Positions 24,194-32,874 of a DNA stretch of 32,888 bases are shown in pieces; position 1 is the stretch's first letter; each line of letters begins with the position of its first letter. Source of the stretch: Sphingobium quisquiliarum P25 (GTDB lineage Bacteria; Pseudomonadota; Alphaproteobacteria; Sphingomonadales; Sphingomonadaceae); assembly GCF_000445065.1 (NCBI RefSeq), contig NZ_ATHO01000137.1:1-32888 (forward strand). The letters run 5' to 3'. A program made the position numbers and the translations under genes. The notes under the pieces are model-generated. The model made no database searches. It was not told where the DNA came from and worked only from the letters and a program-made list of their open reading frames with translations.

Positions 24194-25750
24194 TCAATGC
24201 ATCGTCAGCGACATCCCCTTGGGGAGCGGGCGAAGGAAAAACACGAACGGGAGCGTCACAAAAGTCGCTACCGCCATCGTCAAAAATATGTCGTTATAGG
24301 TCATGACGAACGCCTGCTGCTGAATAGTGCCAGCGAGCGACTGAAGGCCGGCGTCCATATTTCCCAGAGTATGAGACATCCCCGCGATATACTCCTGCAC
24401 GCTTGGATCGTTTGCCCACAGCGTTTCCTCCATCCGTCGGCTGTGGAGTGACATGCGCTGGTCCTGGAACGACGTCAGGGCCGCCAGAGCGAATGAGCCA
24501 CCGAGGTTTCGCGCAGCATTGAAGATGCCCGAGGCATCTCCAGCATCCTCCTTGCTGACTGAGGTAATGGCGGCTTGGTTCAGAAAGAGCATGACAAAGA
24601 TCATCCCCACCCCGCGCAGCAGCTGACCGGTAGTAAAGGCTTCGCCTGCGGATTCCACTGTGAGACTGGTGTTCACAAAGCAGCTAGCAGCCATAAGCGC
24701 GAGGCCAGCACCAACGGCCAGCCTGATGTCGACAAACCGCATCAGAAACGGTACGAATGGCATCACAAAGAAGGCAGGAACGCCCATGAGAAAAATGACC
24801 TGTCCGGTCTCGAGGGCATTATAGTCGGCGATAAGCGACAGGAATTGCGGGATGACGAAGGTCGATCCGTACATCACCATGCCCAGCGCTAGCGCCATTA
24901 TAACGACGCTGCCGAACTGTCTGCTCATGACGATTCGCAACTTAAGGACGGGCTTTGTTGCCCGGATCTGTCCGATCCCCAACATCACAAACCCTGCTAC
25001 TGTTATAAACGTCAGCCGGATGATAAGCGTCGATTCGAACCAGTCTTCACGGTGCCCCTCCTCGAGCACGATCGTCAGTCCTCCAAGGCCAAGGATCAGG
25101 CCTATAATACCCAACCAGTCGGCCTCGCGAAGATAGACCCAATTCGTACGTTCGTGCGGCAGGCCGAGCAACAGGAGCAAGAGGAGTATCCCGCAGACCG
25201 GCACATTGACGAAGAAGGCATAATGCCAGCTCAAATTTTCCGTCAGCCAGCCACCGAGCAAGGGGCCAAGAACGGGCCCCAAGATTACTGTCATTCCGAA
25301 AAGGGCCATCCCGATAGGCTGCTGGGGTGGCGGGAGTCGCTTTGCGACAATCGTCATGGCGGTCGGTATCAGCAGCCCTCCCATAAGGCCCTGCCCGGTT
25401 CGTCCGATGATCATCGTCATAAGGTCGGTGGCGATGCCGCATAGGATGGAGAACCCGGTAAAGGCAGTCACGGAAATGAGAAGGAGGGTTCTCAGTCCCA
25501 AAAGCCGCTCCAGCCAAGCGCTCAGCGGAATGACGACGATCTCGGCAACGAGAAAGGCGGTGGCGATCCACGTTCCCTCAGTGCCGGTTGCTCCGATTTC
25601 GCCTTGGATCGTTGGCAGTGCCGAGTTGACGATCGAGATGTCGAGGGTCGCCAGCAGTGCGCCGAGCGAGCCGGCAGCCACAGCGATCCAAGCGGTCAAG
25701 TCCGCACGCGCGGAACGAGCTGCGTCTGGAGATGCTGTGACCGTGACCAC
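24194..25750 (-). CDS. emrB: EmrB/QacA-type MFS multidrug transporter (DHA2, 14 helices)
   Basis: About 518 residues. An N-terminal region with LDISIVNSALPTIQGEIGATGTEGTWIATAFLVAEI is the DHA2 signature, followed by WLERLLGLRTLLL, GRTGQGLMGGLLIPTAMTI and GPVLGPLLGGWLTENLSWHYAFFVNVPV (motif C region). These mark a 14-helix proton-driven exporter of hydrophobic drugs, uncouplers or organic acids. GTG 25750 has GGAAG 8 nt upstream; TTG 25756, overlapping the emrA stop as TTGA, is an alternative. With the adaptor and outer-membrane factor it forms a tripartite pump. No regulator gene adjoins, so control is unknown. Confidence 0.94.
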   Translation of the reverse strand: MVTVTASPDAARSARADLTAWIAVAAGSLGALLATLDISIVNSALPTIQGEIGATGTEGTWIATAFLVAEIVVIPLSAWLERLLGLRTLLLISVTAFTGFSILCGIATDLMTMIIGRTGQGLMGGLLIPTAMTIVAKRLPPPQQPIGMALFGMTVILGPVLGPLLGGWLTENLSWHYAFFVNVPVCGILLLLLLLGLPHERTNWVYLREADWLGIIGLILGLGGLTIVLEEGHREDWFESTLIIRLTFITVAGFVMLGIGQIRATKPVLKLRIVMSRQFGSVVIMALALGMVMYGSTFVIPQFLSLIADYNALETGQVIFLMGVPAFFVMPFVPFLMRFVDIRLAVGAGLALMAASCFVNTSLTVESAGEAFTTGQLLRGVGMIFVMLFLNQAAITSVSKEDAGDASGIFNAARNLGGSFALAALTSFQDQRMSLHSRRMEETLWANDPSVQEYIAGMSHTLGNMDAGLQSLAGTIQQQAFVMTYNDIFLTMAVATFVTLPFVFFLRPLPKGMSLTMH

Positions 25751-25752
25751 TG

Positions 25753-26901
25753 TCAACGCTTCCGGCTTACGGCCTGACGGAGTCGATCCATCTCTCCTCT
25801 GGCTGAACGCGTATCGACCGTTACTCCAACCGACATTCCCGGCACAAGGAGCCTGCGCACTTCGAGAGGAGCATCGATTGCAATGCGTACAGGCACGCGC
25901 TGTACGATCTTTGTGAAGTTTCCGGTCGCATTCTGGGGGGGGAGCACCGAGAACTGGGCGCCCGTGCCAGGAGCGACACTGGCAATACGCCCGGTCAGTT
26001 CGACGCCAGGGAGCGCATCGATTTCGATGCCAACAGGCTGGCCGACGCGCATAAGCCCCAGTTGAGTCTCTTTGAAATTCGCCTCTATGAACAATCGATC
26101 GACAGGAACCAGTGTCATCAGGCGCGTACCGGGCTGCACGAATTGCCCGACACGGACAGCCAGGTCGCCCACACGGCCATTGATGGCAGCCTTAAGCACT
26201 GTCGATTCGACGTTGACGCGCGCCACCTTGAGTTGGGCACGCGCGGCCTCTGCTTGCGACTGGGCCTGACGTACCTGCGCGCTCAGTGTACCGACACGCC
26301 GTTGCGCGGCAATCAGCGCGGCATGCGCAGCATTGGTTCGCTCGCGAGCTTGCCGTGCCTGCGTCTGAAGCTGCGCGAAACGCTCCCCTGGCTCGGCGCC
26401 GGATGCGGCAAGCGGCTGATATCGCGTAACCTGCTGTGCGGCGAAAGCAGCCTCGGCGCGCGCCGCGTCGAGCTGGGCTTGCGCTTGCGCTATGGTTGCC
26501 TGTTGTTCGGAAATCTGAGAGCGCGTCGTATCCCCCGCAGCCGTTGCCGTTTCGATCTGGCTGGTAATCTGTTCAGTCTGCGCCCGATATTCGCGGGGAT
26601 CGAGTTCAGCTAGAGACTGCCCCTGCCGAACCGTCTGATTCTCGATAACGAACACCCGTTCAACATATCCGGCGATCTTGGGCGCTGTGATGACGGAATC
26701 CGCCGCAACATAGGCGTTGTCGGTCACCTGCATGTATCGGCCCCGGTTCTGATGATCCAAGTACCAGACAAGGCCACCAATGAGCAGCAAGATCGCGCTA
26801 ATGAGCATCGCCAGGCGAACGCGTGGCGATTTAAGCGGGGACGCTGCCGATTCGCCGAGGCCCTCAGGATCCGCCGAAGCAGTGGCCGACTTGTCCGCCA
26901 T
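25753..26901 (-). CDS. emrA: EmrA/HlyD-type membrane-fusion protein
   Basis: 382 residues. A short cytosolic N-terminus precedes one membrane helix (about 32-49, AMLISAILLLIGGLVWYL), then RYMQVTDNAYVAADSVITAPKIAGYVERVFV, the biotinyl-lipoyl half typical of EmrA. A long coiled coil follows (about 100-215, rich in Gln/Ala/Arg with TSQIETA and QAQAQLDAARAEAAF), then INGRVGDLAVRVGQFVQPGTRLMTLVP and NFKETQLGLMRVGQPVGIEIDALPG. It links EmrB to the outer-membrane factor. ATG 26901 is preceded at some distance by GGGGA. It is the first gene of the operon; the stop abuts emrB. Confidence 0.94.
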   Translation of the reverse strand: MADKSATASADPEGLGESAASPLKSPRVRLAMLISAILLLIGGLVWYLDHQNRGRYMQVTDNAYVAADSVITAPKIAGYVERVFVIENQTVRQGQSLAELDPREYRAQTEQITSQIETATAAGDTTRSQISEQQATIAQAQAQLDAARAEAAFAAQQVTRYQPLAASGAEPGERFAQLQTQARQARERTNAAHAALIAAQRRVGTLSAQVRQAQSQAEAARAQLKVARVNVESTVLKAAINGRVGDLAVRVGQFVQPGTRLMTLVPVDRLFIEANFKETQLGLMRVGQPVGIEIDALPGVELTGRIASVAPGTGAQFSVLPPQNATGNFTKIVQRVPVRIAIDAPLEVRRLLVPGMSVGVTVDTRSARGEMDRLRQAVSRKR

Positions 26902-27235
26902 ATAAATTACAATTCCCCATGATGCGCGGTGCGGTTCTGCTCTTGCAGCATTAAAGGGCGCTCGGCAATTGCATATTATATGGAACCTCAGCGTTTACGC
27001 CCCTATCATTCGCTCTTGCCCGACGCCGCTGGACCGGTACTAACCATCAGCCGCCCTATCAGGCTGTAGCTCCCCCCAACTTCACGTCAGAATCAGAATA
27101 TACCGAGGAACGATTTGTTAAGCTGGGGCACAAATACAGAAGCTGAACGCGCATGATGCCCACCATTTCGGCGAGAAGATTACTGGTGCCTACAGGACGG
27201 TCGATAAAAACTGAGCCGAGATCCGATGTCCAGGT
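26902..27235. promoter_or_regulatory. AT-rich leader of the efflux operon with a candidate -10 box
   Basis: About 330 bp with no gene. On the minus strand a consensus TATAAT (26975-26980) lies 74 bp upstream of emrA, without a recognisable -35 at 16-18 bp, so activation by an unknown factor is possible. No clear operator dyad seen. Confidence 0.35.
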
Positions 27236-27442
27236 TCAATCCGCGCAACGATGGGCTATCGTGATATGAGCAGCGCCATCCGAAAATTGCCGTGCCACTT
27301 TGATTGGATGGGTGCCGTCACCTTGTCCGACAGCGATATTATGGGCGGTCTCGACCGCTAGTACTTTCTTGTTAGTCTCGCCGGAGTTATTGCCCTGCAA
27401 TGCCAAGCTCACGAGATAATGCGCAGCCTCACACAGCGGCAT
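27236..27442 (-). CDS. Doubtful small hypothetical protein
   Basis: A 68-codon open frame (start MPLCEAAHYLVSLALQ) 27 nt downstream of the secreted-protein gene. It has a believable amino-acid mix but no signal peptide, no recognised domain and no strong ribosome site. It may be a remnant or chance frame in this sparsely coding stretch. Confidence 0.25.
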   Translation of the reverse strand: MPLCEAAHYLVSLALQGNNSGETNKKVLAVETAHNIAVGQGDGTHPIKVARQFSDGAAHITIAHRCAD

Positions 27443-27469
27443 TGAATTCAATAGCGTCAGCTTTCGTCG

Positions 27470-27946
27470 TTAATTTTTACTACCCGGACAGCGCCGTGCG
27501 AGCGCTGTTCCACGAAGAAAGCCGCGGCGCGCGAAGCCGGCGTCGATTGCTGACGCCAGGCGTCTTTCGGCCGGAGCTGCGCCCGAAATCTCCCGAACTA
27601 AGCCCCGAAACGGTATGATTGTGTTAACAATAGTTTTTCCTCCAGCCTCGGCTAGCCGACCAGGCCTGTTCTCTTTTTTGTTGTTGCCGACGGCAAAATC
27701 AGGTCCGAGGACGCTATCGAGCTCCGTGGTTGCGGCCTTGATCTGCGCACAGGATTTCAAACCGGAGAGGCCATATGGATTTTCTTGCGCTCTTTCCAGA
27801 ATAACTGGAATTTCAGTTTTGGCCGCGCCAATATCTTTCGCCGGCTGAGTGACGATTTCCCGACCGCGGTCAACTGTCTCATCTTTTCTGGCGGGTTGCT
27901 CGGGGCTTTGTCCAAGAGCCGCCATGGCAAAAATAAGTATCATCAT
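27470..27946 (-). CDS. Small secreted protein of unknown function, sphingomonad type
   Basis: 158 residues. A short N-terminal hydrophobic stretch (MMILIFAMAALGQS) looks like a signal peptide. The mature part has VDRGREIVTQPAKDIGAAKTEIP, GLSGLKSCAQIKAATTELDSVLGPDF and AGGKTIVNTIIPFRGLVREISGA, then AIDAGFARRGFLRGTAL. I recognise this arrangement (QPAxDxGxxKTEIP ... LDxVLGPDF ... NxxIPFRGLVRExxGA ... ARRGFLRG) from hypothetical proteins of sphingomonads, by memory only. A single internal Cys is present. AGGA and GGCGG precede the double ATG. It lies alone, downstream of the DUF4142 gene on the same strand; no function can be proposed. Confidence 0.75.
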   Translation of the reverse strand: MMILIFAMAALGQSPEQPARKDETVDRGREIVTQPAKDIGAAKTEIPVILERAQENPYGLSGLKSCAQIKAATTELDSVLGPDFAVGNNKKENRPGRLAEAGGKTIVNTIIPFRGLVREISGAAPAERRLASAIDAGFARRGFLRGTALARRCPGSKN

Positions 27947-28030
27947 CCGCCAAATATCCTGAAGACAAGGTTGAAAGCATAAACACGACCGCTGTGGGGT
28001 TCACTGTTGCCGCGCTTGAAATAACAGCAG

Positions 28031-28088
28031 ATGCCCACAAGGGCATGACGATCACATTGAGTGGCGCCCGTGAAGAACGGGCGCCACT
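28031..28088 (-). terminator. Tandem hairpins downstream of the DUF4142 gene
   Basis: A 12-bp perfect stem (28060-28071 with 28077-28088, AGTGGCGCCCGT, 5-nt loop) begins 4 nt after the stop codon. A second 6-bp stem ATGCCC-ACAA-GGGCAT follows at 28031-28046. There is no U-run, so termination efficiency is uncertain. Confidence 0.55.
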
Positions 28089-28092
28089 ATGA

Positions 28093-28671
28093 TCATTGAC
28101 CGCCGGTCAATGCTGAAGGAAGAAGTGCCTTCCCGTTGGTGAGTTCTTGCTCAAGTGTGGGAACGGCGGTGCCCGCGACTTGCTTCAAGGCTGGGTCGGT
28201 GCCGTCTTGCGCATAGCCTTTGTTGATGGCCCATGCCGCCTGCAGTACCTGGGCGGACTGGGATAGATAAAGATTATCGAAGCTGCCGCGCGGCGTCTTC
28301 TGGAGCAGCTTCACGAGTGCGGCTCTGTCGGAGGAAAGCGATGACGATGGCGCTTTTATCGTCCGCTGATCGTTGCGCAGCGCCGCCATGAGAGCTTTCT
28401 GGGCGATTTGCGCTTCTGTCTGAACACGTTTGGCATAAGCCTTCACATCGTCACGCTGGGCCTTGGTCACGGCGAGCTGCGCCGCTTTTATTTGATAGAG
28501 GTTCGCATCCGATGCAGCCATCACAAACGCTGGCTCATTCTGTCCAGCTATCGGTGTCGTGCCGGTATCCATGCTCGACATTGAACCTGTGTTCGTTGGC
28601 GAAACAGCTTGGGCAAGAGCCCCTGAACCTGAAAGCGCTAGCGCGCCCGCGGCCATAATGACTTTCAGCAT
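28093..28671 (-). CDS. DUF4142 periplasmic protein, probable general-stress gene
   Basis: 192 residues from ATG 28671, with GGAGAAGG upstream. The signal peptide ends around ALAQAVS. A low-complexity Ser/Thr/Met/Gly spacer precedes a helical DUF4142 (ferritin-like) domain: FVMAASDANLYQIKAAQLAVTKAQRDDVKAYAKRVQTEAQ, where DUF4142 proteins usually read F..xA...g..Ei..g.lA..ka....vk.fA..Mv.DH. The His of that last motif is not present. The longer frame to 28707 is rejected. A sigma-EcfG-type promoter lies 70-94 bp upstream, so it is probably induced in general stress. Hairpins follow the stop. Function within the family is not settled. Confidence 0.87.
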   Translation of the reverse strand: MLKVIMAAGALALSGSGALAQAVSPTNTGSMSSMDTGTTPIAGQNEPAFVMAASDANLYQIKAAQLAVTKAQRDDVKAYAKRVQTEAQIAQKALMAALRNDQRTIKAPSSSLSSDRAALVKLLQKTPRGSFDNLYLSQSAQVLQAAWAINKGYAQDGTDPALKQVAGTAVPTLEQELTNGKALLPSALTGGQ

Positions 28672-28740
28672 AGTACCTTCTCCGTAGAATAGATTGCGAG
28701 CGGTCAAGTGGCCGCATCACGTTAAACGTGACCACGTCGT

Positions 28741-28765
28741 AACGATGCTGTTGGATAATCGTTCC
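28741..28765 (-). promoter_or_regulatory. Sigma-EcfG (general stress response) promoter
   Basis: On the minus strand GGAAC (28761-28765) and CGTT (28741-28744) are separated by exactly 16 bp, the consensus GGAAC-N16/17-CGTT for EcfG sigma factors of alphaproteobacteria. It points to the DUF4142 gene, with a leader of about 65 nt. Confidence 0.75.
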
Positions 28766-29070
28766 ACCATCACCCGCATTGCATAAATTGAATTGTCAAA
28801 TCAATAGCAATTGAATCGGCAGCAGATTCCATTGGCTAATCGGATAGAAATATTAGGAATTGCAAGATTTGACTTATCACATGGTCGATATGCTATCGCT
28901 TATTAAGACCTGGAACCCGATATTCACTATCTTACTTAATTTGGCTCCGATCGGGTCGGTCCTTCAAATAAAAACAAAACTCGTAGATACCTACGAAGGT
29001 ATCCGGCGCATGGCGATTTTGTACATGCAATTACGCCCGAAAGTTGCTGAGATCGGCGACAGGCTCATGA
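28766..29070. other. AT-rich gap upstream of the stress promoter
   Basis: About 305 bp. A plus-strand open frame from about 28881 (MVDMLSLIKTWNPIF...) is hydrophobic at first but runs on antisense into the lipoprotein gene and lacks a ribosome site; I do not call it. No terminator for the lipid-transport operon is evident. Confidence 0.4.
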
Positions 29071-29769
29071 TCAATTTATCTCCTGCTTGCGATCCATCCG
29101 ATCCTTGGATGTATCTAGCGCGCGCTCTGTGGAATGCTTCCGCGCTGTATCCGCGGACCAATCCGTCAATTCTGTGGTTGAGCGAGCTACTGCACGATCG
29201 AAAGCGGCGACTATCCCACTTGTGGTATTTGCGGAAGCTGGCTCCTGCACCAAGAAGCGCTTGGCCTCGACGGGACGACGATCAGAAAGATCAAACAGGG
29301 TTGCATCGCCTTCGATAATGACAGTGGGCGGTGCTTTTTCACCCCCATCTAGGGCATACCTTGCTTCGAATCGCTCGATATCAATCTGCAGCGCATGCGA
29401 TGCCCCGGTGGCGTTTCTCACGCCCGTCAGGCGCACGTCAGGTGCCCGCGCCGCATATTGACGCATCAGCGCCTGGGTGAAAAGATCGGGGACCGGCGCC
29501 ACCCAACGAACCCCCTTGAGGTAGAGCGCACGCTCCCCCCGCGTGGTGAGCATGCGATCGCCCTCCACCTCCTGCGAGAACCGGGGGCGAAGCAGAGATA
29601 CAGAGCGAGTCGGGAGCGCACCCTGCATCCCGGTGACGGGCGTGGGGTCAACCACGCCAAACCTGAAAAGGTCAGCGCGCTCGCCGCCGCCTAGCAGGTT
29701 TCCACAGCTAGCCAGCAGCAAGGCGCTCGACAGAAGTGCAAAAGTCCGATTCCTGGTTGATAATGTCAC
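29071..29769 (-). CDS. ABC-type transport auxiliary lipoprotein (PqiC/LetC-like)
   Basis: 232 residues from GTG 29769. The signal ends in lipobox LLLASCGN. The mature domain has YLKGVRWVAPVPDLFTQALMRQY, ALQIDIERFEARY, PTVIIEGDATLFD and RRPVEAKRFLVQEPA, with a final VAAFDRAVARSTTELTDW, matching the ABC-type transport auxiliary component family (PqiC/YmbA-like) that partners MCE proteins. It would sit in the outer membrane and receive or hand over lipids. The start overlaps the MCE gene stop (GTGA). The C-terminal tail is strongly charged and longer than needed. It is the last gene of the operon. Confidence 0.88.
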   Translation of the reverse strand: MTLSTRNRTFALLSSALLLASCGNLLGGGERADLFRFGVVDPTPVTGMQGALPTRSVSLLRPRFSQEVEGDRMLTTRGERALYLKGVRWVAPVPDLFTQALMRQYAARAPDVRLTGVRNATGASHALQIDIERFEARYALDGGEKAPPTVIIEGDATLFDLSDRRPVEAKRFLVQEPASANTTSGIVAAFDRAVARSTTELTDWSADTARKHSTERALDTSKDRMDRKQEIN

Positions 29770-30695
29770 TTAGGCAACTCCAGTTCAGTACCCCGGCTTT
29801 TGGCCAGAGCTTCGCGGGGACTTTGTCGGATCCCGCGAATTAGCCCGTCCAGCGATTCAGCTGTTTCTTGCAATGTCAGCATAGTCGCATTGATATTAGG
29901 GATCGTGGTCGTGCCGATATCGGCGCTTTGCGTGTCGAGTTTGGCGATCACGCCGCGAGCCTCATGAACTGCCGATTTGAGCTCGTTTGCCGCTTGGGAG
30001 ATGTCGGCGAAGGCGCGCTTGCCATCGCCATCGGCAATCTGCCGAACGGACGAGGCCGCGCCCTGAATATCGTCAGCCGCCCGATCCAGTTTGGCGAGCG
30101 CAGAACCGGCATGGGCGAACATGGTCCGATTGGCCGCCAGTTCCGCCGTAGTCATTCGGACATCGCGAATGGCGCCGCCGATGTTGGCGATATTACGGTC
30201 AGACAGGACCTTGTTCACACGGCTCAGTGCCTCGGTCGCGCTTGCCACCACCTGTCCGCCGCCTTGCAGCAACGAAGACATAGCGTTGGGCTTGCTGGGG
30301 ATGACAGGTCGCTTACCGTGATCATTGGTCTTGAGAAGGGGCTTGCTCGGCGTGCCAGCGCTGATTTGAACGATGCTGACCCCTGAGATGCCCTGACTTT
30401 CAGAGGATGCGACCGAATCTTCGCGGACCGGTGTCCCGCGCGTCAGTTCGATATCCGTGATAACACGGTTGGGGTCGCGTTGGTCGAGGCGGATTCCGCC
30501 GATTTCCCCGACCTTGATGCCGTTGAACTGCACTTCGCCTCCAACGCTTAAGCCTCTGACCGGCCCATGAAACACGATCTGGTAAGAATCACTTCCTTTG
30601 GCCGAACCGCCGAGCCAGACAACAAAAACAAGCGTGGCGATAAGCAACGCGATGGAGGCGGCGCCTACCAGAGCATAGTTGGCATGGCGTTCCAT
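29766..30695 (-). CDS. MlaD-like MCE-domain substrate-binding protein
   Basis: 309 residues from ATG 30695, sharing one base with the ATPase stop (TGATG). One N-terminal membrane helix (about 9-29, VGAASIALLIATLVFVVWL) anchors a single MCE domain (about 38-115: YQIVFHGPVRGLSVGGEVQFNGIKVGEI and GISGVSIVQISAG). A long helical C-terminal region (about 150-290) with TEALSRVNKVLSDRNIANIG and AKLDRAADDIQGAASSVRQI could form a tunnel or stalk reaching across the periplasm. MCE proteins carry phospholipids between inner and outer membrane. The complete gene lies in an operon with permease, ATPase and lipoprotein. The upstream extension of the frame (to 30758) is only antisense to nothing and overlaps the ATPase. 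Confidence 0.92.
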   Translation of the reverse strand: MERHANYALVGAASIALLIATLVFVVWLGGSAKGSDSYQIVFHGPVRGLSVGGEVQFNGIKVGEIGGIRLDQRDPNRVITDIELTRGTPVREDSVASSESQGISGVSIVQISAGTPSKPLLKTNDHGKRPVIPSKPNAMSSLLQGGGQVVASATEALSRVNKVLSDRNIANIGGAIRDVRMTTAELAANRTMFAHAGSALAKLDRAADDIQGAASSVRQIADGDGKRAFADISQAANELKSAVHEARGVIAKLDTQSADIGTTTIPNINATMLTLQETAESLDGLIRGIRQSPREALAKSRGTELELPK

Positions 30696-31483
30696 CAGCT
30701 TTCTTTCTCTTTTTTGGCGGCACGGCCTCGCGGTCCCAGAAGATAGCTCCGGATCCACGGGTGATCTGACCGTTCAAGTTCTTTGATCGTTGCAACAGCG
30801 GCGATTTTCTTGTCAGCGACAACCGCAACGCGGTCGCAAATCGCGTACAGAGTATCGAGGTCGTGGGTGATTATGAACACGGTGAAGCCAAGAGCATCCC
30901 GCAATGTTCTGATAAGATCATCGAATTCGGCTGCAGCAATTGGATCGAGGCCGGCAGTCGGCTCGTCGAGAAAGAGGATATCCGGATCCAGCGCGATTGC
31001 GCGGGCTACCCCCGCGCGCTTGCGCATTCCGCCAGATAGCTCGGCAGGCTTCAAGCAGCCTGCATCTTCCGGCAAACCAGCAAGCTTGATCTTCAGCCTT
31101 GCAAGATCGTGCACATACTCATGTGTGAGTTTCGTATGTTCTAGAAGTGGCGCCTCGACATTTTCCTGTACGGTGAGAAAGGAGAATAATGCGCCTTGCT
31201 GGAACATCACCCCAATCCGACGCTCGACTTCACTGTGCGCTTGCGGATCGCGGATGTCCTGCCCGAATATCTCGACGGATCCGCCATCGGGCTGCTTGAG
31301 GCCCAGGATAGTGTTGAGCAGCACCGACTTACCGGAACCCGATCCGCCAACCACACCCAATATCTCACCGCGCTTGACCTCAAGGCCGAGATCCTCATGG
31401 ATGACCTTGTCGCCAAAAGCCGTGCGCAGGCCTTTGACGCGAATGGGCACGTCTTCGGCATCGGTTTCCAGAGGCGCGCTCAC
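30695..31483 (-). CDS. MlaF-like ABC transporter ATP-binding protein
   Basis: 262 residues from GTG 31483, which overlaps the permease stop (GTGA). Walker A is GGSGSGKS, the Q-loop is VMFQQGALF, the signature LSGGMRKR, Walker B ILFLDEPTAGLDP and the H-loop THD. The LSGGMRKRAG form and the FQQGALFSFLTV Q-loop are typical of the Mla/Ttg2A group. It powers lipid transport by the permease/MCE complex at the inner membrane. A longer frame (to 31660) is antisense-free but overlaps the permease and is rejected. All motifs are intact. Confidence 0.94.
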   Translation of the reverse strand: MSAPLETDAEDVPIRVKGLRTAFGDKVIHEDLGLEVKRGEILGVVGGSGSGKSVLLNTILGLKQPDGGSVEIFGQDIRDPQAHSEVERRIGVMFQQGALFSFLTVQENVEAPLLEHTKLTHEYVHDLARLKIKLAGLPEDAGCLKPAELSGGMRKRAGVARAIALDPDILFLDEPTAGLDPIAAAEFDDLIRTLRDALGFTVFIITHDLDTLYAICDRVAVVADKKIAAVATIKELERSDHPWIRSYLLGPRGRAAKKEKES

Positions 31484-32008
31484 AGATCGAGCGCCATGAA
31501 GATCACCGCGAAAATCGCATCGAACATAATGACCATGAAGATTGACTGGACGACCGCGGATGTCACATTTTGACCAAGGCTTTGGACATCGCCGCCGACC
31601 ATAAGGCCATGCCGACAGCCCGCAGCAGCGATGATCAGAGCCAGAAACGGCGCTTTGCACATGCCTATCCAGAAATGCTTAATGTCTACCGTTTCGAGCG
31701 TACGCTGGATGAAAAAGACCGGGCTGATATCAATCGTCACCCAACTGACCAACAGTCCGCCAGCAAGACCGCCGATATCCGCGCAGAAGGTCATGAGAGG
31801 CATCATGAGAAGCGCGGCTAATATGCGCGGGATTACCAGCGCATCGAAACGGTCCACACCCATAACCTGCATCGCATCGGTTTCCTGGTTCATCCGCATC
31901 GAACCGATCTGAGCGGCAAAGGAAGATGCGGAACGTCCAGACAGAAGGATGGCGGTGATCACTACGCCGAACTCGCGCAGGATGGCCACGCCCACCAACT
32001 GGATCGTG
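31480..32008 (-). pseudogene. MlaE-like ABC permease truncated by IS6100
   Basis: About 175 C-terminal residues of an MlaE permease. GVAILREFGVVITAILLSGRSASSFAAQIGSMRMNQETDAMQVMG is the conserved MlaE core, followed by IPRILAALLMMPLMTFCADIGGLAGG and, near the end, TSAVVQSIFMVIMFDAIFAVI. The 5' part, probably an N-terminal STAS-like domain plus the first helices, is missing because IS6100 begins exactly at 32009 and the frame stays open up to that point. A Met at 31998 could permit a short product, but the transport channel would be incomplete. Loss of the operon's promoter is also likely, so the genes downstream may depend on the IS for transcription. Truncated residues are not in the window. 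Confidence 0.88.
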
Positions 32009-32022
32009 GGCTCTGTTGCAAA
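32009..32022 (+). repeat. IS6100 left terminal repeat
   Basis: GGCTCTGTTGCAAA, exactly inverted at 32875-32888. Confidence 0.95.
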
Positions 32023-32069
32023 AATCGTGAAGCTTGAGCATGCTTGGCGGAGATTGGACGGACGGAACG

Positions 32070-32834
32070 ATGACGGATTTCAAGTGGCGCCATTTCCAGG
32101 GTGATGTGATCCTGTGGGCGGTGCGCTGGTATTGTCGCTATCCGATCAGCTATCGCGACCTTGAGGAAATGCTGGCGGAACGCGGCATTTCGGTCGACCA
32201 TACGACGATCTATCGCTGGGTCCAGTGCTACGCCCCGGAGATGGAGAAGCGGCTGCGCTGGTTCTGGCGGCGTGGCTTTGATCCGAGCTGGCGCCTGGAT
32301 GAAACCTACGTCAAGGTGCGGGGCAAGTGGACCTACCTGTACCGGGCAGTCGACAAGCGGGGCGACACGATCGATTTCTACCTGTCGCCGACCCGCAGCG
32401 CCAAGGCAGCGAAGCGGTTCCTGGGCAAGGCCCTGCGAGGCCTGAAGCACTGGGAAAAGCCTGCCACGCTCAATACCGACAAAGCGCCGAGCTATGGTGC
32501 AGCGATCACCGAATTGAAGCGCGAAGGAAAGCTGGACCGGGAGACGGCCCACCGGCAGGTGAAGTATCTCAATAACGTGATCGAGGCCGATCACGGAAAG
32601 CTCAAGATACTGATCAAGCCGGTGCGCGGTTTCAAATCGATCCCCACGGCCTATGCCACGATCAAGGGATTCGAAGTCATGCGAGCCCTGCGCAAAGGAC
32701 AGGCTCGCCCCTGGTGCCTGCAGCCCGGCATCAGGGGCGAGGTGCGCCTTGTGGAGAGAGCTTTTGGCATTGGGCCCTCGGCGCTGACGGAGGCCATGGG
32801 CATGCTCAACCACCATTTCGCAGCAGCCGCCTGA
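32070..32834 (+). CDS. tnpA: IS6100 transposase
   Basis: 254 residues from ATG 32070. The DDE core is visible: WRLDETYVKV, LNTDKAPSY and NNVIEADHGKLK supply the D, D and E residues, and an N-terminal region (ISVDHTTIYRWVQ) forms the helix-turn-helix. The protein agrees with the IS6100 transposase known to me. It reads away from the truncated MlaE gene. GGAACG lies just upstream of the start; a longer frame begins at 32034 but is not needed. Intact, so the element may be active. Confidence 0.95.
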   Translation: MTDFKWRHFQGDVILWAVRWYCRYPISYRDLEEMLAERGISVDHTTIYRWVQCYAPEMEKRLRWFWRRGFDPSWRLDETYVKVRGKWTYLYRAVDKRGDTIDFYLSPTRSAKAAKRFLGKALRGLKHWEKPATLNTDKAPSYGAAITELKREGKLDRETAHRQVKYLNNVIEADHGKLKILIKPVRGFKSIPTAYATIKGFEVMRALRKGQARPWCLQPGIRGEVRLVERAFGIGPSALTEAMGMLNHHFAAAA

Positions 32835-32874
32835 TCGGCGCAGAGCGACAGCCTACCTCTGACTGCCGCCAATC

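Noticed and set aside
28860..29318. Hydrophobic plus-strand frame (MVDMLSLIKTWNP...)
   Set aside because: No ribosome site, second half is antisense to the lipoprotein gene; kept only as a remark.
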